The notes below the pieces were generated by a model that worked only from the letters and a program-made list of their open reading frames with translations, was not told the origin of the DNA and made no database searches. A DNA stretch of 64,000 bases from Armigeres subalbatus. Lineage: Eukaryota; Arthropoda; Insecta; Diptera; Culicidae. The stretch covers positions 174,666,994-174,730,993 of the forward strand of contig NC_085141.1 in assembly GCF_024139115.2 (NCBI RefSeq). Direction: 5' to 3'. How positions within the stretch are numbered: the stretch's first letter is position 1; every line of letters begins with the position of its first letter. Positions 37,401-49,400 of the stretch are shown here, one piece after another. The translations under genes were made by a program, and so were the position numbers.

Positions 37401-40400
37401 ATAGTGGTTATTCAGGATCGCCTTGGCAGCATTTGGGAACTTCACTTCGTGCTCCCTAGCGTTGAGGTTTTTTTATGTACTGGGCCTGACAGGGAGAGCA
37501 TGTCTCTCCAAAGGTACCGACGTCCATCACGAATATTTTGACCGGTTGTGATGGCTGTTTCCGATAAAGAAATCGTTGGCAACGTACGTCTTGTTGGCGA
37601 AATCGGAATTGGTGGAATATTTGCATCAGGTCACCACAAACTGCTACAGGTCGTTCGCGAAGTTTACTCAACACTGACGCGAGCGGCGTCAAAATATTCG
37701 GTCCTTTTAGGAGCATAGTGTTCAAAAAGGTACCTTCTACTTTCGCTGCTGCATCTCAAACAAGGCGAATCTTCCCCGGTTTCTTCGGGTTTCTTACTGC
37801 GCCCATAGCCATGAAAGAATTGCTAGGAAACTGCACATGATCCTGGCGCCAGAGCAGTTTAGTTTCAAATCGATTTGAAATGCGCTTCGTGGTCTCCTTT
37901 AGAATCCGACGAGCACGTTCGTCCTCTTCCGATTCCGGTCTTTTGTCTGCCGAAACTCCGACGCTCTCAATTGTGAAGTAACGATAAACGGGAGTATGTA
38001 AATCCTTATCGCTTCCTAAATCTCGTCGGTATTCGCAAACGTGCAGCGTAAAGTTCGTCGATTTCTTTCCGTCAGTTCTATATCCGTAGATCGACCAACC
38101 GAGTCGAGTCTTACTGACCCGAGGGTAACCTCCCTAATAACATTTTGGTTTTATGCTGGTTTATAATACTCTTGAAGAGTACATTATGGTCTTCAAGAGC
38201 GTTATAAAACTTGAAATGTTACTTGGGCTAGTTGGCCTTCGCGCAGGCTTAGCATTGCTGTCAGGCCGGCGTTCGATCCAATAAGGATGCCTGGGGTGGC
38301 TGCTTCATAGCTGGACACCGGTAGACCACTAAGGTATGGGTATTGCCGTACCAAGTTTTTATACTTCAATGTTTGCTTCGGAAGGTTAAGACTATTAACC
38401 GTTCTAGCGTCGTTAAGAGTGAACTCTCTTTTTTTCTTCTCCAGAAATTTCCAAATGAATTCGTTGACGATTCTTGTCGAATGATGTTGTTAGTCCACAT
38501 TAGGCAAAGAGGAAGACGTTCGCCATCGTCAATGCCTAATCGTTCTGCCATCGATTCGAACAATCGATGAGTACAGAGTCATATGGGATACGTTACCCAA
38601 GAACGCAAAGGTTTCTACAGATTTCTCCTTCCAAAATAGTTTTACGGGAAGAATGTGGAAAAGTGTTTATTTTTTTATGGCATTGTGCGCGTTCCTGTCT
38701 GGTCGGTGGTTGGTGTTTTTGCGCACCTGTATCCAGCAATTGGTTATGGCGTTGCTGGCAGCTATTCAATCCGCAAATCGCTAGGGCCGCCGTCCATGTT
38801 TTCCTAAGCACGTGCGACAAAGTCGATGGAAAATGCAACATGTGTTGGCTTGATGGGTTGACGTCGATGTGCTACAGAACGTAGTTGACCTGGTAGATCA
38901 ATTGATCTGAACTCCAGAACGATTTGGAGAATCTGGAATTTTTGTAAGAATATTGTTTGTAACACGTTATCTATCTCCTCAGGAATTTGTAACATTTATG
39001 AAAAAGCCGGTTCAAGATCGTTTGAGAAATAGCTGAAATATAGTCATTTTGAGCGCTGTTTTGTTTTGTTTTCCAACATAGTAGACCCTTCCAAAGGTAT
39101 CTAGGGATGTTCGAAAAATTTATGTGGCATTCCCTTATGGAATGATAGTGAACTATGCTAAATTATATTGAGTAAACCAAATTTTACAATTTTTTGATTG
39201 GCAGCGTCCTGACTCACGGCATTCCAGGGCAAAACTGAGCACCCCTAGAAACATAGAACACCGGTATTGAAAAAAATACATGAGATGAGTAAAAGATCAA
39301 TAAAAAATGAAAATCGGTTAACGGGGTACTGAGATATAGTGATTTGAATTTTAGGTTTCCTCCAAATTTGATCTCGGTATTCGGCGTGTTAATGTAAAAA
39401 AAAAAACCGAAATTGCATCCGGTTAATGATTCTGGCCAAGAGTACTTCTATATTTCTTCTTACTTTTTTCTTACTTCTTCTTTTTAATTCTTTTCTCATA
39501 TGTCTTCCTTTTTCCTTCTTTGTTCTTCCCTCTTCTATCTTACTACTTACTACCTTAATCCTTCTATCATTTCTTTATCCTTCTTTCATTTTTCCTTCCT
39601 TCGTTTCTTTATCTTTATCTCTTTATCTTCTCTTTTTTTTCTTCCTTGTTACTTCTCATTTCTTCCTTCTTTCTTATCTCTTCTTTCTTTCTCCTTAATT
39701 CCTTATTTTTTCTTCTTTCTTCTTTTTTCATCTTCTTCGTCTTCTGTATTCCTTCTTCCTTATATATTCTTCCTAGTTCCTTGTTCATTTATCCTTTTTC
39801 TCTTTTTTTATTTCTTCCTTTCTTCTTCCTTTTTATTTTTCTTTCTTTAAAGTTCCTTCTTCGTTTTTCCATATTTTTTCTTCATTATTTTTTCCTTCTT
39901 CCATGTTACTTCTTCCTTCTTCTTTCTTCATCCAATTTTCTACTTCTGTCTTCCTTCTGCCTTCTTCCCTGTTTCTTCTCAGTTATTCTTTCTTCCATCT
40001 TTCTTCCTCGTTGTCCCTTCTTTCTTCTCATATCTTCCCTTTTTTTCTTTCTTCTTCTTCCGTCTTCATTCTTTCTTCTTCCTCTTTCCTTGTTCCTTCT
40101 TCCCTTTTCCTTCTTCCTTTTTTCTTCTCATTATTTTTTCATTTTCCTTCCTACTTCTGATTTCTTCCTTTTTTCTTCTTTTTCTTTCTCCCTCTTCCTT
40201 CTTCTTTCTTATTTCTTCTTCTTTATTATTTGTTCTTTGTTCTTTATTCCTAATATTTTATTCCTTATAGTCTTTTCTTTATTTTTAATTTTTTATTCAT
40301 TATTCACTACTCAACAACTCAACTTGTACTCCATCGTACTGTTGGGATCCTTTGCACCCCACCAGTTTCAGCCTTCTGATAATTTACAGCCTTGGGATAA

Positions 40401-43400
40401 TTCCAGCCTTTTCAAATTTCAGCCTTTTGGCTTCAGCCTTATGAGTAATCATCCTTATGTGTTTCAGCCTATGGGTGGCTTTGTCTATTCTAAGTTGGTT
40501 GATTATTTATTGAGCATAAGACTAGCCCTAGAATCTTTTCTTCATAAAATATACTGTTGATAACATGTTTGTTATGTGTCTCCTATTTTCGTTCGATCTT
40601 TCAACAGTAAATTAGAACGATACCTATAATTAAGAATCGAATGAAACTAATGTCCCTCTTTCTCATTTTCAGGTTACAAGGTGTCCGATACGATGCGGAA
40701 AGGAATCTTGGACGTGGAAATGTACAAAGACACCGAGACTGAGCTCATGCTGGGTTGCCTTTCAGCGCTGGCCAGCTCCGCTCTGTGGCTCCTGGTGGCA
40801 ACCTTTTTCAAGCTGCCCATCTCCGGTACACACAGCATCGTTGGTTCAACGATTGGCTTCAGTTTGGTTGCCCGCGGTATGCACGGACTCAAGTGGAACA
40901 CACTTGGCACAATTGTAGGATCATGGTTCATTTCCCCGGTACTCAGCGGATTAATGAGTGTGTTGCTGTTCTGGGTGATACGTAAATTCATTCTGCGCTC
41001 GAAAAATCCCCTGGAAAGAGGACTGTTCGCGCTTCCCCTGTTTTACGGAGTAACACTTGCCGTTAACGTGTTTAGTATCGTACATGATGGTCCAAAACGT
41101 GAGTTGCAATTCTATCATTATCATGCAAAACAATACCCACCTTCTGCGTTGTTACAGTTCTGTACATGGATAACATCCCTACTTGGTTGGCCCTCGTCGT
41201 TTCCTTAGCCATAGGATTGATTGTAGGCATTTTAGTTCAGTTGTTTGTTGTGCCCTGGCAGAGGAAAAAGATCGTGAATCAGGAGAACAAAAAAAGAACG
41301 GAATTTACCGTTGGTGATTCAGATTGTGATTCTTCCTCGAATGGTAGTCCCCGTCGTCCGAAGCGTCCTCTGTCGTTGGTCGGCGATGCCAAGGGACTTC
41401 CAGCCATCACCGAAACAACTGAACTTGTGTCGTTTTCACCGCAACACCAGCACAATAATTTAATCAAGAAACTGTCTATCGACCTATCGCCGAGTGTCAT
41501 CAAGGGGACCAGCCCGAATCCGTACAAGATCGATCCTAAGATTGTGCAGAAAGCCGAAAATCTTCTAGCTGCTAACAAAGCTAGTCTGGACAATACCGAC
41601 CTTACAATCACGAGCCTGAATTACATCGACGAGTATCAGTCGACGATGAATGGAACCGGCCGAGTTGCACTGAATTCATATTTCGATCGCCGGAACAGTA
41701 GTAACCTTTCTCCCAAATCGCAAAATTCTATTACATTAAGTAATGGTGTAAAGTAAGACTGATTATTTTAAAATTATAAATCAGACAATAACCTAATTTC
41801 TCTTTTACAGAGACCAATCGACAATCGTCCAAAACGGAAAGTCCCCTAGTAGTCCGAAAAGCGATAGCACCCTTCCAATCGCTGATTACACCCTGGCACC
41901 GCCCAACATTATCCTCAATAGTACCGGCAACGATCTAAAAAGGGACATAGGGAAAATCGAAAACGCCGCTGGTCTGGATCACACCCTGATAAGCACCACC
42001 CTTTCGCCAAACTCAAGTAAAGTTCCACTGATTAGTGGAAAGGAGGGCTCCGAGGAAAGCCAACATCCCCCACCGGAGGAAACCGAAGACGTTTCGGCGT
42101 TGTTCTCGTTCCTGCAAATCCTGACAGCAACGTTCGGAAGCTTTGCTCATGGTGGTAACGATGTGAGGTGCGTTGATTGAGCCCCGTAAAATTGATTGAG
42201 CTCTTTTCCTGATGGTTACTGTTTGTATTTTTAGCAATGCGATTGGGCCCTTGATTGCTCTCTTCATGATCTACCGAGAAGGCTCGGTGCTACAAAAGTC
42301 TGAAACTCCTTTAGCGATTTTACTGTACGGTGGAATCGGCATATCCGTCGGTTTGTGGCTGTGGGGACGTCGTGTTATCGAGACGATTGGCAATGATCTC
42401 ACAAAAATTACACCATCAACGTAAGTATTTTAGAAAGTTTCAACTTTGGGTGTAGCCAAACGTATTATTCTATTGCAATTATTTCTGAACAAAATTAAAT
42501 TTCACATTTGTAATAAAGCTTTCCTAAGGTGAAGCGCGAGAAAATCCAATTTTCCAATTACAAGACGTCATATGAGGTTCTCATCTCTATGGATTTTTTT
42601 TCATTACAATACAGGTTTGGAGAGAAGGGTTTTAGATTTTCATGACACTTTTTTCTATTTTTGATTCAAAATGAAGAAATTTGTGTCTGTGTCTGCAACT
42701 GTGGGACCCACATTAGGGTGGTGTTGCTGTCCAAGGTTGGGGTTGTGTAAGCTATTTGCCAGTCGGTCGTCAAGCTCAGACCCGACCGCATTGCGTAGGC
42801 AAGAGCACGCAACTCAAGTTCAGTTCAATCAAAGTTAATTGCCAAAGTTGAACCTCACTTGATCAGTACAGTTGCTGATGAAGAATGTGTATAGCCGCCA
42901 GACATTCTAAATACTCACGCTCCTCTAATGTGGACGTGTACTATACACATGTGGAAGTGTTGGCTTGAGAAATGGATTGCGAGTGATTTGACTATGCGTC
43001 CAATTTGGGAATCTCGAGCTCGTTCAGTAGTCGCTAGGTTGCGAAGGCCGACGGAGGTCCTTCGTAGCTTAGTTGGTTAAGGCACCAATCTAGCGTACTG
43101 TAGGGTCATGGGTTCGAGTCCCATCGAAGGGAAAGTGGTCACCTCCAATACATATTCCAAATCAATATCTTCCACATAACGTACATATTCACATATGAGT
43201 TTTCATAACATTGTAAATTAACGTTCAAGTCGGGTGGTTTAATCCCCGGAAATAGGCAATTAACTTTGAATGAACTTCATGGTTCAGCTTGTCGAATGCT
43301 GCTGTGTAAATCAGGTCCGAGGTCAGTGCGAGCAATCATTCTATCCGTGACTTACGACGTTAGGTACAACAAGTTAGGGGCCGTATACATATTACGTAAG

Positions 43401-46400
43401 CACTTATGGGGGGAGGGGGGTCGGTCAATATATTACGCGCCATATAAATAAAAAAGCTTTTGTATGGAAAAAATCTTACATGGGGGGAGGGGGAGTTGAA
43501 AAACCCAGAAAACTTGCTTACGTAATAAGTGTACGGCCCCTTAGTGGTAAAACCATGTTGGTCGGCGCAATAAGCGGGTTCATGACAACCAGTTCAAAAA
43601 GCTTCGTTATTGCACTAAGCGATGTGATACCCCGGTAGTTGTTCACATCACGCTTGTTCCTTTTTTGTAGACCGGAAACATATCTGCAGTATTCCAGCGA
43701 GATGGGAATGTGCCGCTGCATAGAGAGAGTTGGAATAACAGGAGAAGCCGAGTCAAGTACGAGACACTGAAGACGGCCTTACTGTTGAGGTCGAAATACT
43801 TATCTGTCAAAATACAATTAAGTGGTGGAATTCAATGGGATTGTATAAACTCGTCTTATGACAAGTGAGGAAAAGTGGTTCAAGCAGACAGGAAATATTC
43901 GTTTTTGAAGATCATCTATGGAATGCCGTCAGGACCAGGCTTAGATGAAGTCTTAAGCTTAGTCATCACTCTTGAGATGGCTTGTACATTCACCTCGATA
44001 TCACCGAGTGATTGATTCGCTGATGGGACGTTGCTGGCAGCGGTAGTCCCGACATCAACAGGTAGTTCGTCTTCAGACACATTGGCAAATCTAGCTGAGA
44101 ACAGGTTGCATATACCTTGTTGGGGGTGCTTGCAGATTCACTTGGACGATGGAAATCCAGTCCCTTTGCGTTGTTCATTTATGTAGCTCCAAAAGGACTG
44201 TGGATAAGATTTTAGTCGTCGCTGTATCCCTCTTTGGTAGCATAGGAAATGATAACGACAACAACTGACCCGCTTATACTCGTGGTTGATTCTAACATAG
44301 TGTAACTTCTGAGTGCGGCTTTCTTGTACCTTTCCAGCGACCGAATAGAGAATAATTAATTAAGCAGGGTTATTTGCAACATTCGTGCTATATTACTTAC
44401 CTGCATTTGCAACCCGACAAACAGGTCACATTTTTCCCAACCCAATTCGTAGTTTTTTTTCCAGTAGGATGGGAATCTGCATCCAGACATCAGTGGGCTA
44501 CCGGCGAACGGGGTTTAGCTACCGCCGACCCGCTAAAACCACCCTGTTCACAGACCCTGAGTTTCCCAGGAACAGTCTTGCGGCATTACTTCTGGGAGGG
44601 GTCCGTGCGACTACGCACGCCAACATACTAGCTACCCAATAGCTTCAAATCTCAACTAGCTACTCACTAGTTCCTCTACCTCTTAACTAGCTACCCACTA
44701 GTTCCTCTACTACTTGACTAACTACCCGCTAGTACCTCACCCTCCAGACTAGCTACCCACTAGTCGGCGCTATCCGACTGCTGCTCGGCGCGCCAATTGC
44801 GCTGCAAGATGCTGGCAATCTGAGTGGTAGCGGCCGAGACCGCGTTCCACTTTTCAACCTCTTGACACATCCTCTGGATAAGATTATCCGGGGTAGTGTC
44901 CCTCCCGCACACCTCAAACATTCCGCTCCTCACATCGACGAAACGAGGACATACGAATAGTACGTGCTCGGCAGTTTCGTCGACCCCTGGACAGTCCGGG
45001 AAGACGGGAGAGTCCGTATGCCCAAACCTATGTAGGTACCACCTAAAGTAGCCATGGCCTAACAGGAACTGTGTCAGATGGAAGTGAACTTCCCCATTGC
45101 TCCTATTAACCCATCTTGATACGCTAGGTATCAGCCGATGGGTCCACCTGCCCTTAGAAGAGTTATCCCCGTCCCGTTGCCACTTGATAGTCGAGGTGAC
45201 TCTAATAGCTTTACGGGCTCCTCTGGTTCCGCTCATTTCGAAACTCTCCTCGTCTTCCCGTATGACTAGTCCAATGGGTAACATACCCGCAATCACACAA
45301 GCTGCATCTCGAGATACCGTGCTATAGGCACTTACCACTCTGAGGCACGCTAGCCTGTGTACACTCTCCAGCTTCTGCAGGTTACGTTCGACGCTAAGCG
45401 CCGTCTAAGGATAGATACGGCAACCCCAGCTAATAACCTGTGTCTGCTGGAGCGCACCCCGAGCTATTGGACATCATCCTGGATAATGCCGCAATAGCTG
45501 TCGAAGCTCTCCTGCAGGCGTAATCTACGTGACTGCCGAAGTTCAGTCTATCGTCGATCAGCACCCCGAGGAGCTTCACCTCCCGCTTGGAAATGATCTC
45601 ACAGTCGCCCACGCGAACTACTGCCTCCTGTACCGAGTTACGGTTGTTAACAACAACCAACTCATGAGCTAGCCCCAGCTGCCTTGAGCTCATCCATTCC
45701 TCTATTATAGCAATTGCGTGGGCCGCTGTCAGTTCCACCTCAACAATCGACTCTCCGTAAACCTCCAGCGTTATGTCGTCAGCGAAGCCAACGATCTTAA
45801 CACATGGGGGAACTTCAGTTTTAAAACACTGTCGTACATAGTGTTCCATAGCACCGGGCCCAGGATAGATCCCTGAGGGACTCCTGCGGTGATAGAAGAA
45901 CTACCCTCCCCTTCATCGGTCTCGTATAAGAGTACGCGATTCTGGAAATAGCTTTCCAAAATGTTGTACAGGCCCACCGGAATGCCCAACCGGAGTATCG
46001 AGAGCGCGATGGCATCCCAGCTTGCGCTGTTGAATGCATTCTTGACGTCGGGCGTCACAATCGCACATAATCGAGTTCCCGTCCGCTTGCGTTGTATCGT
46101 TACTTCCGCAGTTTTCACAACCGAGTTGATAGCATGCACCGTGGACCTACCCTTACGAAACCCAAACTGATTGTTTGACAGGCCGTTCGTACCTTCGTAC
46201 GGGGTCAGCCTGTTGAGGATAATCCTCTCAAGCAACTTCCCTGTGGTGTCCAGTAGGCAGATTGGTCTGTACGCCGATGGGCCACTTGGTGGTTTCCCGG
46301 TCTTCGGCAACAGCACCAGCTTCTGTATCTCCTACCTATCGGGGAAACTGCGCTCGTCGAGGCATCTCTGCATGGCTGTCCTGAACATGTCCGGGTTAGC

Positions 46401-49400
46401 CATGATCGCTGCCTTCAGAGCGAGGTTTGGCACTCCGTCGGGCCCCGGAGCTTTGTTCGTATCAAGGGTTCGGGCCACCGCAAGCAACTCTTCGTTCGTC
46501 ACCGCTGCCACTTCAGCACTCCCGTTCTGCGGTGCTAGAGGTGGCCAAGGACTTGTGGCATAGGACGGGAAGAGAACCTCGATAATGCGATTCAACCTTT
46601 CCGGCGACCGTTCAGGAGGCGCCAGCCCTCCTCTGGTCTTCGCCATTACTATCCTGTAGCTTCAAGGATTAGCATTGGTGTTCAGGCATAGGTTGTCAAA
46701 ACACTTCCTCTTACTACTACTGATGGCCTTGTTAAGGGCCAACTTCGCAGCTTTGAACGTCAAGCGGCGTTCATCCCTTAGCTGCTCAGAGCGAGCTCTC
46801 TGCATCCTTCGCCTAGCCCTAGGGCAGGTTGACCGAAGGTCTGCGATTGCTGCACTCCTCCAGTATGCTGGAGGTCTACCGTTCCTCGGTTATGCCCTCC
46901 TCTGCATGCGTCACAATCGCATGCACGTGACAGGACAGTGCGACTGTAAGACTGTCGGTGTTGCCCTCCAGTCCCAGTGCCGCGGTGAAAACTTTGCTGT
47001 CGATGCTTTGGGCCTTCCACCCACGGACCTGACGGAGATTCCTTAACCTCGGTTGCTGCACACCACAGCTGATCACGTAGCGGATGGCTAGGTGATCGCT
47101 GTGGGTGTAGCCCTCATCGACCCTCCAGTTCAGTCCCCGGCTAGGCCGGGGCTACAGAACGTAACATCAATGAACGACTCCACCCCATTCCTACGGAAAG
47201 TGCTGGTTGAGCCGTCATTGGCTAACACGACCTCCAACTTTGCTAGAGCCTCTAGCAAAGCTTGACTTCTATGATTGGTGCAGCGGCTTCCCCACTCCAC
47301 CGCCCAAGCATTGAAGTCCCCCGGTATGACAACCGGCTTCCGACCTACAAGGTCGGATGATAGCCTATCGACCATCCGGGTGAATTGCTCTATTGGCCAC
47401 CGTGATGGGGCATAGCAGCTACAATAGAACACTCCGTTGATCTTAGCTATGGCGACACCTTCGACAGGTGTGTGTACGACCTCCTGGACCGGGAACCGGC
47501 CCGTTGTGCAAATCGCCACCATCTTGGAGTCGTCCGCGACCCAGTTTCCGTTATTGGCAGGGACACGGTACGGATCTGCAAGAATAGCGACGTCGGTCTC
47601 TGACTCAGATTCAGCTGTACTACCCGCACGGCGACTTCTTATTGCCACCACCGAAGGGACAAGTAGGTCCACCCATAACATGGTTACGGGCTTGCTTCCT
47701 ACTAGCGCAGATAAGGCACCTTGGTGCTTTATCGCAGGCCTGCGCAAAATGTCCCTCCTCTCCACAACGACGATACAGGTTACTTCGGTCTGGCCCCTTG
47801 CACTCCCATGACTTGTGACCAGATTCGAAGCACCTAAAACACTTTTCGACTAAAGGTGGCTAGAATATGCTTACTGGACATATTGTCCATCCAACCTTAA
47901 GTTTCCCGACCGCCAGGACCTTTTTGGCGTCTGCTACCGGTAACTTGTACCAAGCTGCTTGCGTGCCAAAGGGCCCACATCTAAGACGAATAGAAGACCG
48001 CTCGACTTCTATATCGCACTGCGCCTTTAACGATGAAATGAGGTCCTCTGCCTCAGTGACTTCGTCCAGCTGTTTACACCGGAGGGTCACATCGGTACCC
48101 AGGGACCTCACTTCCACTCCCTCACCCAGGACCTCCTGGGCCAACCTCTTATAGGTGGTACCGCTCGCCTTTGCTCCACGCTTCAGCACCAAGATCAGTT
48201 CACCTGCTACCTGTACCTCTCTTTGTCGGTCTTGACCAACAAGGCCTCACCTCTGTCCCTAAGTTTCCTTGCGAGGTGAGGACCCTCTTCCCTCCTCTTA
48301 GCTCTGCTAACGAGCTGTCAGGGATTTTTGGTCCGCTGAGCAGCCGTCGCAGAGTGGCTACCATCACCCTGGGGTTTAGTAGCCTGGGCTCTCTCGACGA
48401 TCGGGCGCCCTATCGAACTCGACCGCACCGCTGTCCGTAGCAGTTAGGCGCCGCTTCACGTTACCGGACCGACTCTCTGACTGCTGTCGGGCGCGTTTGG
48501 AGCGCGCCGCCGTCACTCCCTCGCCGACACTCGAGGTGGTGTCAATCACCTTTTGCCTAGGGACCTTCCCTCCAAGGAAGGAGAAGGGTTCTGCCCTAGT
48601 GGGAGGAGACCTCGCTAGACCCCTGCTTGCGAAGGGATCTCCCGCTGCGCATACGCCCCCCTTACCTCTGGAAACTAGTGTACTTGACATAGCTTATGGG
48701 TCCCTTTGCAGCTGCCATCGAATCCTACTGAAGTAGTCGCTTCTGTGATCTCATGGTTGTCTATGCTTGCGAGTACTCTCGTGTTCAGAGCCAAATCGGG
48801 GTTCGTCAGGGAGTTCATCTGAGCCTACTTCTGTCTGGTCACCAACCAGGCAGCAGGATTGGACAGCGTGCCACAAGGCCCGCCACGGTTTTACGCCACG
48901 GTTTTTTTCAACTGCCGTTGATACGCTATCGTTTCCAGCGAGCACCGCGCGGAGGCGAACTACACTGCCCGCCAACCCAATTCGTATACGATGTTCTATT
49001 CGCTCGCGCTTTTTTAATTACTTCCGCTTTATATTCTGATGTCCGGCGAACACCACGCTTCTTTTTTCGAATAGTTTCCGAATCGAAAACGGTTATTTAG
49101 AATCTGAAATCATTTTTGTCTGCTAGCAACCAGTCAAACATACTTTATACAGCACTGAACATAGAAAATTTGAAAACGATCGACGATATGCAGTTTCTCA
49201 AAAAAAAAAGAAATATTTCTAAAACTGACTTTGGCTGATATTTGCTGGGACCATGAAGTAACCTTTTTTGCCATAAAAATGTTACATATGCAGTTTCTCA
49301 AACAAGTTGTTCAATTGCTTAACAGAAGGCAATCCAGCTTTTTACGCTAGCCATAAATTAACGAGGGGTGAATCGAATTTGACATGTGCTGTGTACAAAA

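Larger units (their letters stand above)
34909..38960 (-). mobile_element. BEL/Pao LTR-retrotransposon remnant (pol), in PiT intron 1
   Basis: Seen on the minus strand in gag-to-integrase order. A knuckle-like stretch ([18 protein letters not shown]) lies near 38750-38870. The aspartic-protease region is at about 38240-38720. RT runs from [10 protein letters not shown] through [33 protein letters not shown] and CQAQYIK to the YVDDYL box near 37400. The RNase H region holds [18 protein letters not shown] near 36070. Integrase holds [29 protein letters not shown] and [15 protein letters not shown]. This order and these motifs are characteristic of BEL/Pao. Damage includes a TGA just before [12 protein letters not shown] in RT, a TGA replacing the second Cys of the integrase zinc motif (near 35360), a decayed protease active site, frameshifts, and four insertions. 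No LTR was recognised, so the ends are approximate. It is dead. Confidence 0.85.
44452..48971 (-). mobile_element. R1-clade non-LTR retrotransposon with both ends and 15-bp TSD
   Basis: CCAACCCAATTCGTA is present at 44437-44451 and 48972-48986. Between them lies a 4,520-bp minus-strand element. Its 5' end reads CGGGCAGTGTAGTTC. It contains a gag-like ORF1, an ORF2 with endonuclease and RT, a 31-bp tandem repeat in the 3' UTR, and a short A tail (A8C, plus-strand 44452-44460). Target-primed reverse transcription explains the TSD and tail. Lesions in both ORFs show this copy is inactive. It is not in rDNA although the clade includes site-specific elements. Confidence 0.9.

Noticed and set aside
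37056..37541. 161-codon plus-strand frame
   Set aside because: Antisense shadow of the R1-like and BEL/Pao coding relics.
39646..40560. 304-codon plus-strand frame, Phe/Leu/Ser rich
   Set aside because: It is the conceptual reading of the polypyrimidine tract; neighbouring frames are equally open and equally repetitive.
43058..43132. tRNA gene
   Set aside because: Acceptor, D and T arms pair, but the anticodon stem does not, and the following sequence is repeated at 27.2 kb, so it is a SINE head.
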